Shown in pieces: positions 1 to 6,283 of a DNA stretch of 7,197 bases. The position numbers and the translations under genes were made by a program. This DNA comes from Thomasclavelia sp. (GTDB taxonomy: Bacteria > Bacillota_I > Bacilli_A > Erysipelotrichales > Coprobacillaceae), in NCBI GenBank assembly GCA_020025035.1, contig JAHHSU010000054.1, forward strand, positions 1 to 7,197, read 5' to 3'. The stretch's first letter is position 1; the number at the start of each line of letters is the position of its first letter. The notes below the pieces were generated by a model. The model worked only from the letters and a program-made list of their open reading frames with translations. It did not search any database and had not been told where the DNA came from.

Positions 1-179
1 CCACATGCATTGCTTAATTCATAAATTTATGTGTCCAGGATTCTTTGTACATATCGTAATCTATAGATCATTTAATTTAGGAATAAGTATTATGCTTTGT
101 ATTATTTTAAATATATGATATCTAAGACAGGTAAGTTATATTTTTGATTAAATATATAGTATTTATGACATATATAGAG

Positions 180-203
180 TATAATATATGTAAATGAGGT
201 GAT
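180..203 (+). promoter_or_regulatory. Possible -10 box and ribosome binding site of the zinc peptidase gene
   Basis: A perfect TATAAT lies at 180-185 and a strong Shine-Dalgarno GAGGTGAT at 196-203, 5 bases before the ATG at 209. No convincing -35 hexamer sits 16-18 bases upstream of the TATAAT; a TTGATT at 144-149 is too far away. The Shine-Dalgarno site is well supported and fixes the start codon. The promoter is tentative, because TATAAT is common by chance in such AT-rich DNA. Confidence 0.4.
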
Positions 204-208
204 AAGTT

Positions 209-895
209 ATGTTTTATTATGGAGTAGGTTACGAATTAGTTTTAATTGGTTTTATTATTATGATGCTAGCACAATGGAAAGTACAAGGATCATATCGTAA
301 ATACAGTAAAATTAAATCAAGGAGTGGACTAACTGGATATGAAACTGCAAGAAGAATTTTAGATCAAAATGGCTTATATGATGTAGAAATTAAGATGATT
401 CCAGGAAGTTTAACTGATCATTATAATCCTTCAACTAAAGTAGTTAATTTATCTGAAGATATATATAATGGGGATGGTATTGCATCTATTGCAGTAGGAG
501 CTCATGAGGTAGGACATGCAATTCAACATGCATCAGGATATAATATGCTAGTGATGAGAAATGCAATATTGCCATTTGTTAACAAACTTCAATTACCTGG
601 AATGATTGCTTTGTTGATTGGTATTCTTACATCAAAATATAACATTGCACTTATAGGTGTTATTTTGATAAGTGGAATACTTGTATTTCAATTATTAACA
701 TTACCAGTTGAAATTAATGCATCGTCTAGAGCTTTGCACATTTTAGAACAAGGGATGATAGATAGTGATGAAGTTCGTGGTGCAAAATCAATGCTTACTG
801 CTGCAGCACTTACTTATGTAGCATCTGCAATTTCTTCATTGTTACAAGTTTTAAGGTTATTTTTAGTTATTCAAAATAATCGAAACAATGATTAA
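209..895 (+). CDS. yugP: YugP-like membrane zinc metallopeptidase
   Basis: This 228-residue protein matches the YugP/neutral zinc metallopeptidase family (Pfam Zn_peptidase_2), membrane proteases of unknown substrate. The zinc signature HEVGHAIQH is at residues 99-107: H99 and H103 would bind zinc and E100 would be the catalytic base. The family motif PVEINASSRA (166-175) offers E168 as a likely third ligand. Hydrophobic stretches at about 6-22, 128-143, 146-166 and 196-220 suggest an integral membrane protein with the active site between the first and second segments. Length is normal for the family. The start is set by GAGGTGAT at 196-203. The gene stands alone: a strong terminator begins inside its stop codon and the next gene has its own promoter. 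The symbol rests on family resemblance; the physiological role is unknown. Confidence 0.85.
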   Translation: MFYYGVGYELVLIGFIIMMLAQWKVQGSYRKYSKIKSRSGLTGYETARRILDQNGLYDVEIKMIPGSLTDHYNPSTKVVNLSEDIYNGDGIASIAVGAHEVGHAIQHASGYNMLVMRNAILPFVNKLQLPGMIALLIGILTSKYNIALIGVILISGILVFQLLTLPVEINASSRALHILEQGMIDSDEVRGAKSMLTAAALTYVASAISSLLQVLRLFLVIQNNRNND

Positions 896-918
896 ACCTT
901 CGTTTGAAGGTTTTTTTA
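894..918 (+). terminator. Intrinsic terminator after the zinc peptidase gene
   Basis: An 8-bp perfect stem (894-901 with 906-913) closes a GTTT loop at 902-905, and a run of seven T covers 911-917. The stem starts on the second base of the TAA stop codon at 893-895. It separates this gene from the tseB-dnaD-nth operon. Confidence 0.85.
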
Positions 919-961
919 TTACAATATGATCCTAAATGTTATATAATAATTTGTGGAGGTT
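918..961 (+). promoter_or_regulatory. Predicted promoter and ribosome binding site of the tseB-dnaD-nth operon
   Basis: A perfect TATAAT is at 942-947. The best upstream hexamer is ATTACA (918-923, 18-base spacer), which matches TTGACA at four of six positions. Transcription would start near 953-954. The Shine-Dalgarno GTGGAGGT (953-960) lies right at that point, 4 bases before the ATG at 965, so the leader would be only about 11-12 bases. The upstream GTG at 953 overlaps the Shine-Dalgarno site itself and is therefore not a credible start. Confidence 0.5.
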
Positions 962-964
962 TAT

Positions 965-1444
965 ATGAAAAAATATAAAATTAATATAATTCTTTGTGTA
1001 TTATCTATTATTTTTATTATCATAGGAACTTTTATGTATGTAGTACATATTCCATATCATAATGAAAAAAAATCAATTAATACTAATAAATATCAGATTA
1101 TGGAACAGTATGATATTCCACAATTTAATACTTTTGAACAATATAACGGACAAGCTGTATATTATATTGGAACTACTGATGAGTATGTATATGTTTTTAA
1201 TACTGATCATACTACTTTAGTAAAAGTAAACAAAAATCAATTACAAGAAGATAAGGTGAAACATTATATACGTGATAATGAAAAAATGGTGGATCCTATT
1301 TCATTGACGTTTGGCTATGAAAATGGTGTACTTACCTATAATTATACACAAAATAGCGAAATTTCTATATATATGTATTTTAATGCAATAACTGGGGATT
1401 TAATTAAAATTTATGAATTTGGAGATAATGGAAAATATGAATAA
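965..1444 (+). CDS. tseB: TseB/YpmB-like membrane-anchored PepSY-type protein
   Basis: This 159-residue protein starts MKKYK, has one membrane segment at about 7-28 and a long extracellular part. The C-terminal stretch 112-151 (LTFGYENGVLTYNY, then YFNAITGDLIKIY) has the strand pattern of a PepSY-like domain, as at the end of B. subtilis YpmB/TseB. YpmB is about 161 residues long and its gene is encoded a little upstream of dnaD. In B. subtilis TseB supports cell elongation by acting with the class B PBP2A. Residues 30-110 would be the TseB-specific domain (DUF5590). The ATG at 965 is chosen because GGAGGT ends 4 bases before it. The 3' end overlaps dnaD by 8 bases, so the two are co-transcribed. 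The assignment rests on topology, length, C-terminal pattern and position rather than a catalytic motif; a generic PepSY lipid-independent membrane protein is the alternative. Confidence 0.65.
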   Translation: MKKYKINIILCVLSIIFIIIGTFMYVVHIPYHNEKKSINTNKYQIMEQYDIPQFNTFEQYNGQAVYYIGTTDEYVYVFNTDHTTLVKVNKNQLQEDKVKHYIRDNEKMVDPISLTFGYENGVLTYNYTQNSEISIYMYFNAITGDLIKIYEFGDNGKYE

Positions 1445-2039
1445 TTATTTAAGAGAATATAACCTTGTTGATTTACAAGCATTATCCATATTAAAATATA
1501 AACAACTTGGTATAAGTGAAGATGAATTAATTGTTTTATTGGTTATTCATACTTTAAAAAAAGCAAATTTTAAAACAATTACGCATGAATTAATAGGAGA
1601 GTACGTAACTTTTGATAAAAAGAAGATTGATACATTATTAGTAACATTAGTTAATAAAAACATGATTTCTTTAGTAGGAACAAATGTTTCATTAAATTCT
1701 TTTTACAAGAAATTATTTCATGAACAAGTTACAGTTTCAAATAACAAAAATGAAGGTGTAAACTTAGTAGAAGCCTTTGAAAACGAATTTGCAAAAGCAT
1801 TAAGTCCTATGGAATTAGAGACGTTAAAAGAATGGAAACAAACTGGATATAGTGATGAAATGATATTAGGTGCTTTAAAAGAAGCAACTCTACATAATGC
1901 TCATTCATTTAGGTATATTGAAAAGATATTAATTGATTGGACAAAAAATGGTGTAAAACGTTCAGGAAGAGAAAGAATTGTACATAATCATGATGATGAA
2001 GAATTAGTTGAATATCAATGGTGGGATGAAGATGATTAA
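1437..2039 (+). CDS. dnaD: Primosomal replication protein DnaD
   Basis: DnaD acts with DnaB and DnaI to remodel DNA and load the replicative helicase at oriC and at stalled forks in Firmicutes. This 200-residue protein has a winged-helix N-terminal part (about 1-98, with YKQLGISEDELIVLLVIH resembling B. subtilis DnaD), a short linker, and the DnaD/DnaB_2 domain (about 110-175). The latter begins FENEFAKALSPMELE and contains YIEKILIDW at 160-168, the DNA-binding Y-x(3)-IL-x(2)-W type motif. The C-terminus is acidic (HDDEELVEYQWWDEDD). Three in-frame ATGs exist at 1413, 1428 and 1437. The last gives the N-terminus most like the family and lies 12 bases after GGAG at 1421-1424; 1428 is possible but very close to that site. 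The gene overlaps tseB by 8 bases and nth by 8 bases, suggesting translational coupling. Confidence 0.88.
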   Translation: MNNYLREYNLVDLQALSILKYKQLGISEDELIVLLVIHTLKKANFKTITHELIGEYVTFDKKKIDTLLVTLVNKNMISLVGTNVSLNSFYKKLFHEQVTVSNNKNEGVNLVEAFENEFAKALSPMELETLKEWKQTGYSDEMILGALKEATLHNAHSFRYIEKILIDWTKNGVKRSGRERIVHNHDDEELVEYQWWDEDD

Positions 2040-2658
2040 GAAAAAAAGAGATTTTATATTAGATACATTAGAACAAATGTATCCTGATGCACATTGTGAG
2101 TTAAATCATAGTAATGTGTTTCAATTATTAGTAGCTGTAATGTTATCTGCTCAAACAACAGATCGTAGTGTAAACCAATTAACCTCAAAATTATTTATGA
2201 AGTATCGTTCAATTGAGGATTTTGCAAATGCGTCACTTGAAGAATTAGAAAATGATTTAAAGACAATAGGATTATATAGAAATAAAGCTAAATCAATTTC
2301 GATTACATCAAAAAAAATACTACATGATTATAATGGGGTAGTTCCTCAATCTAAAGAGGAATTAATCAAATTACCAGGTGTTGGAGGCAAAACAGCTAAT
2401 GTAGTACTATCTGTTGGTTTTGGTATTCCAGCATTGGCTGTAGATACACACGTAGAAAGAATATCTAAACGTTTAGGTTTTGCAAAAGAAGAAGATAGTG
2501 TAATCGTTGTAGAACAAAAATTATGCAAAACAATACCAAAAAGTAGATGGAATCATGCTCATCATCAATTCATATTTTTTGGGAGATATTTTTGTAAAGC
2601 AAAAAATCCTAATTGTGTAGTTTGTCCGTTTACAGAAATTTGTAAAGAAAAAAAATAA
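2032..2658 (+). CDS. nth: Endonuclease III (DNA glycosylase/AP lyase)
   Basis: Nth removes oxidised pyrimidines from DNA and cleaves the resulting abasic site in base excision repair. With the ATG at 2032 the protein has 208 residues. The helix-hairpin-helix LPGVGGKTANVV carries the catalytic lysine K120, and AVDTHVERISKRLG carries the catalytic aspartate D138, both at the E. coli numbering. The [4Fe-4S] cluster cysteines are C188, C195, C198 and C204, the classic C-x6-C-x2-C-x5-C spacing. Upstream in-frame starts at 2008 (TTG) and 2026 (ATG) exist. GGTGG at 2020-2024 is 7 bases from 2032 but abuts 2026, so 2032 is preferred. It overlaps dnaD by 8 bases and ends the operon before the terminator at 2675-2710. 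The adjacency to dnaD is conserved in Bacillus. Confidence 0.95.
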   Translation: MIKKKRDFILDTLEQMYPDAHCELNHSNVFQLLVAVMLSAQTTDRSVNQLTSKLFMKYRSIEDFANASLEELENDLKTIGLYRNKAKSISITSKKILHDYNGVVPQSKEELIKLPGVGGKTANVVLSVGFGIPALAVDTHVERISKRLGFAKEEDSVIVVEQKLCKTIPKSRWNHAHHQFIFFGRYFCKAKNPNCVVCPFTEICKEKK

Positions 2659-2674
2659 TGATGTAAGATTATAT

Positions 2675-2710
2675 AATTAAAAAATAGACTATTATGTCTA
2701 TTTTTTAATT
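2675..2710 (+). terminator. Bidirectional terminator between nth and ponA
   Basis: A perfect 15-bp stem (2675-2689 with 2696-2710) closes a six-base TATTAT loop. It has A-rich and T-rich arms, so it presents a U-rich 3' arm on either strand. It lies 16 bases after the nth stop and can also stop transcripts of ponA arriving on the other strand, which would then have a 3' untranslated region of about 140-170 bases. Confidence 0.8.
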
Positions 2711-2752
2711 ACTAAGGTTTTGTATTAAATTATTTAAGAGGTATATGTAAGA

Positions 2753-2784
2753 TGATACTGTATAAACAGTAATCACCTTTTTTA
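2753..2784 (+). other. Imperfect hairpin with T-run in the convergent gap
   Basis: The arms at 2753-2761 and 2766-2775 pair over nine base pairs with one bulged A (2771) around an ATAA loop. CC and six T (2778-2783) follow. It looks like a weak second plus-strand terminator behind the one at 2675-2710. It overlaps the 13-base repeat at 2769-2781, so its form may be a by-product of that sequence. Confidence 0.35.
2769..2781 (-). repeat. Intergenic copy of a 13-base segment of the ponA 3' end
   Basis: GTAATCACCTTTT at 2769-2781 is repeated exactly at 2926-2938 inside ponA, where on the minus strand it encodes KGDY near the C-terminus (residues 884-887). The intergenic copy, read in one minus frame (2816-2733), continues the resemblance: ALLITNKKGDY compared with ASIITKGDY of PBP1A. 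The frame is not that of ponA. It may be a decayed partial duplication of the gene end; coincidence in AT-rich DNA cannot be excluded. Confidence 0.35.
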
Positions 2785-2811
2785 TTGGTTATTAACAAAG
2801 CCTCATCAGTA

Positions 2812-2836
2812 AATAACTATTTGGCTTATAGTTATT
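2812..2836. other. Hairpin just after the ponA stop codon
   Basis: A perfect 9-bp stem (2812-2820 with 2828-2836) closes a seven-base loop TTGGCTT. It lies 12 bases beyond the ponA stop on the minus strand. No T-run follows on either strand, so it does not look like an intrinsic terminator. It could stabilise the ponA mRNA 3' end. The loop GGCTT (2823-2827) is also complementary to AAGCC at 2798-2802. Confidence 0.4.
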
Positions 2837-2847
2837 ATAAAATAAGA

Positions 2848-5586
2848 TTAATGATTCGATGAGTTAGATTCATGATTAGAATTAGAGCTTGTCTGTTTAG
2901 GTAAATACACAACATACACAACATCGTAATCACCTTTTGTAATAATTGATGCAGAGTATTTTTGGTCAATTGTACCATCATTATAATTTTGAGGTTTAAA
3001 TTTATTTAAATCTGTACTACTTAGATTAATTTTTTCATTTAAATTACCATCAAATTTTGCTGTTCCAAGTAATTCACCATCAATGCTATCTTTATAATAT
3101 TTAACTAGAAATGAATCGGTATTATCTATTTTTACTGCATATGAAATTTCATTTGATTTAATAGTTGGAGATTTTTCTCTACTATAGAAACCAACAACAT
3201 CAACAGATTCAGTTGGTGTGTAATCTAAATTGAAAGTTGGATTTTCATCTGTTTTAGTATAGAGGATACTTCCAGTGGATTGTGATCTCACTTCTACTGT
3301 ATATACTGGTTTTCCAAATATGTCTGTTGTTTTTTTGTCTTCAGCTGAATTATCATATGGTTCAAATGCAACAGATAGAGAATTTGGTTCACCACTTACA
3401 GTAAATGATGATAATTTATTAAGACTTGAAATTAATGATAAATCAGTTGGTGTATTATCTTTTTTAAACCATGCTGTGATGATATTATCTGGTGGTGTAT
3501 CTGCAGTTGGTTTTGCATAAGGTGTAATACCTTTAATCATTTGATCTTGAACAACACCTTCAGGTTGAGTATATGTTCGCTTTGTAGTACCGTTTTGTGC
3601 TTTATTTAATAACATACCGCAAATTCTTTGTGGATAGTGAGGGATATCTCCATAAGGATATTTTCCTTTTTTAGTAATTGCATCTCCATAGTATCCAACC
3701 CATACTGATGCAGCATAGTCTTCAGTGTATGCAGACAACCAACAATCACGGTTAACACCGACAGGAATTCCATATTTTACTCCTTCGTCTCCCCAATCAC
3801 TAGTACCTGATTTTCCTGCAACATCATATGGAATATTCATCCCTTGATACATAGATTTTGTATAGGATTCCATGACTTTTGTAATCATAAATGCACTATC
3901 TTCACTAATTGCACGTTTGGGTTCTTGTAATTTGTTATGGATATCTATTTTTTCTCCAGTTTCTTTAATTATTATATAATCTATTGTATGAGGTTTAATA
4001 TAATTTCCACCATTTGATAAAGCAGCATAGGCTGCTGCTAATTGGATTGCAGTAACTCCATTTTTCCAACCACCAATTGAATAAAGTGCATTAAATTCTT
4101 CATCAGACATATCAAACCCAAATCCTGAAAGGTATTGATTCATTTTGTTAATTCCTACTTCGTTAATGACGTCCTCTACAGTATGAATAGCTGGCAAATT
4201 GTAAGAATTAGCTAATGCATCAGTTAACAATATATCTTGGTTTGTTCCTGGTCCATTCCAGTTTTTTACAGTATGTCCAGTTGATGGATCACTCCAAGGT
4301 GCGTCTGAAACACTTTGTCCAGTAGACCAGTTTAAAAATTCAAATGCACTTGCATAAGAAATAATTGGTTTTAATGATGAACCAGGTTGTTTTTTTTCTA
4401 ATGCTTGATTAACTCGTTTATCTGTTGGAACATTTTCATTAAAGTAATCTCTTCCCCCAATTAATGCAATAATTTTTCCACTTGTTGTATCCTGAATACT
4501 TGCAGCTAATTGGATATCATCATTTGCGAAATTAAATATTTCTCCAGAGGCAATTTGATCACTATAATCCTGTAACTTTGAATCTAAAAATGTATGAATT
4601 TCAACAGGCGTAGAAGATACATCAAAATCTTTTAGTGATGGGTATGCTTTAGTAAACGTTGGATCTTTTGTGTAATCATCTAATTCGCGAAGAACAGTAT
4701 CAATATATCCTTGATAATGATTAATTTCTGTTAAAGTATTTCTTTGTAGCATATTTTCTACTTTAATACTTTTTGCAGCTTCCATTTCTTCTTTTGTGAT
4801 ATAACCATGACGATACATTAAATCAAGTACAACATTACGACGTTTAGTAGCTTTGTCTAGGTTATAGTAAGGATCAAATGCATCTGGTGCATTTAGCGTT
4901 CCTGCTAGAAGTGCAGCTTCTGGTAAAGTTAGTTGTTGAACATCTTTATTAAAATAGTACTTTGCTCCTGCTTGGATTCCTAATGTGGATAATCCTCTAC
5001 CAAATGCAATTTTATTTAAATATAAGGTTAGTATATCTTCTTTACTTACTACTTTTTCTGCATTAGTAGCTAGAAATATTTCTCCTATTTTACGTTCCCA
5101 TTTATTAACAGATTCATCAGAATAAAATGATTTTTTAATTAACTGTTGTGTAATAGTAGAGCCTCCACTTGTAATACCACCATTAGCGATATTTCCAACA
5201 GCTGCTTTTAGGATACGTGGTAAATCAAATCCATTATGTTCAAAAAACCTTGAATCTTCAGTAGCAACAACTGCATCTACTAATACTTGTGGTAAATCAT
5301 TATAGGATACATTTACACGTGTTCCACTATTCATGCTTCCCAATGTATAAATTACTTTCCCTTCTGAATCGTAGATAGGGGATGGTTCGTTGGAATAAAG
5401 TTTTTCTTTATCAAATTCTAAGTGTGAGGTAATTCCTGTCACAATTTTTAAACCATACAAGCTACAACAAATTATAATTGCTGCAAAGGTCCAACCTAAT
5501 ACCTTTAAAATTTTTTTCTTAGTCTTAGTATTTTTGCTTTTTTGTTTATTATTTTTATTAGTTGCTTTTTTTCCGTTTGATGACAT
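2848..5586 (-). CDS. ponA: Class A penicillin-binding protein 1A (glycosyltransferase/transpeptidase)
   Basis: This bifunctional enzyme polymerises lipid II and cross-links peptidoglycan outside the membrane. It has 912 residues, close to B. subtilis PBP1. Residues 1-25 are a Lys/Asn-rich cytoplasmic tail without arginine, followed by a membrane anchor at 26-49. The GT51 domain (about 65-275) has ATEDSRFFEHNGFD with catalytic E110, GGSTITQQLIKK at 141-152 and RKIGEI at 165-170. The transpeptidase domain (about 355-660) has SSLK at 403-406 with acyl-enzyme S403, SYN at 461-463 and KSGT at 592-595. From about 690 there is a beta-rich tail: an Ig/FN3-like segment (about 724-820), a VKYYKDSIDGELLG repeat-like domain (828-895, MucBP-like by eye) and a Ser/Asn/His-rich end. 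AAGGAGGA sets the start. It follows recU by 2 bases in one operon, as in Bacillus. All catalytic motifs are intact. Confidence 0.95.
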   Translation of the reverse strand: MSSNGKKATNKNNKQKSKNTKTKKKILKVLGWTFAAIIICCSLYGLKIVTGITSHLEFDKEKLYSNEPSPIYDSEGKVIYTLGSMNSGTRVNVSYNDLPQVLVDAVVATEDSRFFEHNGFDLPRILKAAVGNIANGGITSGGSTITQQLIKKSFYSDESVNKWERKIGEIFLATNAEKVVSKEDILTLYLNKIAFGRGLSTLGIQAGAKYYFNKDVQQLTLPEAALLAGTLNAPDAFDPYYNLDKATKRRNVVLDLMYRHGYITKEEMEAAKSIKVENMLQRNTLTEINHYQGYIDTVLRELDDYTKDPTFTKAYPSLKDFDVSSTPVEIHTFLDSKLQDYSDQIASGEIFNFANDDIQLAASIQDTTSGKIIALIGGRDYFNENVPTDKRVNQALEKKQPGSSLKPIISYASAFEFLNWSTGQSVSDAPWSDPSTGHTVKNWNGPGTNQDILLTDALANSYNLPAIHTVEDVINEVGINKMNQYLSGFGFDMSDEEFNALYSIGGWKNGVTAIQLAAAYAALSNGGNYIKPHTIDYIIIKETGEKIDIHNKLQEPKRAISEDSAFMITKVMESYTKSMYQGMNIPYDVAGKSGTSDWGDEGVKYGIPVGVNRDCWLSAYTEDYAASVWVGYYGDAITKKGKYPYGDIPHYPQRICGMLLNKAQNGTTKRTYTQPEGVVQDQMIKGITPYAKPTADTPPDNIITAWFKKDNTPTDLSLISSLNKLSSFTVSGEPNSLSVAFEPYDNSAEDKKTTDIFGKPVYTVEVRSQSTGSILYTKTDENPTFNLDYTPTESVDVVGFYSREKSPTIKSNEISYAVKIDNTDSFLVKYYKDSIDGELLGTAKFDGNLNEKINLSSTDLNKFKPQNYNDGTIDQKYSASIITKGDYDVVYVVYLPKQTSSNSNHESNSSNH

Positions 5587-5588
5587 AT

Positions 5589-6167
5589 TTATTCCTCCTT
5601 GAAAAACAATTGATCTACTATATCTAAATAGTCTAATTCTGGTCTAAATCCTTGTTTAATTAAATGTCCGTGTTTTTTGATTTCATCATATGTAAATGAG
5701 TGTTTTGTAGTGTTATAATACTGTTCTATCACATAATGAGCATCAATTAAATATACTTCATGTATTTTAGAAAATGATATAATTAAAAATGCTAACCCTC
5801 CATGACGTAGTACATTATTAAGGTGATCAATTTGGTGTTGATGTATATTTTGAAAAGGAAAATTATTTTTTTGACATTCTTTTGCTTCAAAATCGATGTA
5901 TTTCCCTTTATAAATACCGTTATAATCAGTTGTACTCGGTACTTTAAAATATGCCTCTACAATTTTAGCAGCATTACGGCAAGGATAATGTACTTTTACA
6001 ATCTGAATTGGAGTTGGTTTTTTGTGAACAATAGCTAAATCATTGACTAGATAGTATTCATTGGATGCATTAAGTGCATTTTCTAGTGAATATCCTCTTC
6101 CTGATTTGCTTTGTTTAATTGGATTAGTAGTACCACTCCTCTTGGCTCCATTAGGGTATTTAATCAT
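5589..6167 (-). CDS. recU: Holliday junction resolvase RecU
   Basis: RecU cleaves Holliday junctions during recombination and chromosome segregation in Firmicutes. From the ATG at 6167 the protein has 192 residues and begins MIKYPNG, as B. subtilis RecU begins MIRYPNG. An upstream ATG at 6179 adds four residues but has no ribosome binding site and falls at the predicted transcription start. GGTGAT (6177-6172) lies 4 bases before 6167, so that start is chosen. The PD-(D/E)XK nuclease core is STTDYNGIYKGKYIDFEAKE, with metal ligands D81 and E94 and the lysine K96. Other family blocks are HKKPTPIQIVKVHYP (49-62) and FPFQNIHQHQIDH (103-115). The disordered N-terminal arm (residues 5-25) is shorter than in B. 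subtilis. It is the first gene of the recU-ponA operon, a conserved pairing that links recombination with wall synthesis genes. Confidence 0.95.
   Translation of the reverse strand: MIKYPNGAKRSGTTNPIKQSKSGRGYSLENALNASNEYYLVNDLAIVHKKPTPIQIVKVHYPCRNAAKIVEAYFKVPSTTDYNGIYKGKYIDFEAKECQKNNFPFQNIHQHQIDHLNNVLRHGGLAFLIISFSKIHEVYLIDAHYVIEQYYNTTKHSFTYDEIKKHGHLIKQGFRPELDYLDIVDQLFFKEE
5592..5600 (-). promoter_or_regulatory. Ribosome binding site of ponA inside the recU 3' end
   Basis: On the minus strand AAGGAGGAA is an almost full Shine-Dalgarno site, ending 5 bases before the ponA ATG. The same bases encode the last three residues (KEE) of RecU. The recU stop TAA follows directly, then AT, then the ponA ATG. 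This indicates tight translational coupling. Confidence 0.9.
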
Positions 6168-6171
6168 TTTT

Positions 6172-6212
6172 ATCACCATGTCTATTATACTGTTTTTTTG
6201 CTTTTATGGAAA
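6172..6212 (-). promoter_or_regulatory. Predicted promoter and ribosome binding site of the recU-ponA operon
   Basis: On the minus strand a perfect TATAAT occupies 6189-6184 and a -35-like TTTCCA (four of six matches) occupies 6212-6207, with a 17-base spacer. Transcription should begin near 6179-6177. The Shine-Dalgarno GGTGAT occupies 6177-6172, so the leader would be about 10-12 bases. This makes the ATG at 6179 an unlikely start and supports the one at 6167. Confidence 0.6.
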
Positions 6213-6240
6213 GTAATTTAAATAAATTCTATTTTAACTA

Positions 6241-6281
6241 TTGAATTTATTTGTAAAATTTGCCAAAATGAAATGGGGGTG
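6241..6281 (+). promoter_or_regulatory. Possible promoter and ribosome binding site of gpsB
   Basis: TTGAAT at 6241-6246 and CAAAAT at 6264-6269 are 17 bases apart; each matches its consensus at four positions. An alternative -10 is TAAAAT at 6254-6259, without a good -35. The Shine-Dalgarno site GGGGGTG (6275-6281) can pair with seven consecutive anti-SD bases if one G-U pair is allowed. Its core ends 4 bases before the first ATG (6284) and 7 before the second (6287). The site is firm; the promoter is tentative. Confidence 0.4.
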
Positions 6282-6283
6282 GA

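Noticed and set aside
2..118. A 38-codon open frame from the window edge on the plus strand that might be the end of an upstream gene.
   Set aside because: It is rich in Cys, His, Phe and Ile without a recognisable motif, has no terminator after it, and is no longer than expected by chance at an edge.
2346..2528. Minus-strand open frame opposite nth.
   Set aside because: It lies fully inside the strongly supported nth gene, has no ribosome binding site and shows no motif.
2720..2784. A small RNA gene in the convergent gap (TTGTAT at 2720-2725, TATATG at 2742-2747, hairpin and T-run at 2753-2784).
   Set aside because: The promoter boxes are poor and the transcript would be little more than the hairpin; a weak backup terminator or duplicated gene-end sequence explains it better.
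3275..3520. Plus-strand open frame opposite the ponA tail.
   Set aside because: It is antisense to an intact gene, with no Shine-Dalgarno site or recognisable domain.
5823..6038. Plus-strand open frame opposite recU.
   Set aside because: Its Phe/Ile-rich composition arises from the complement of Lys/Asn codons of recU, and the recU motifs are certain.
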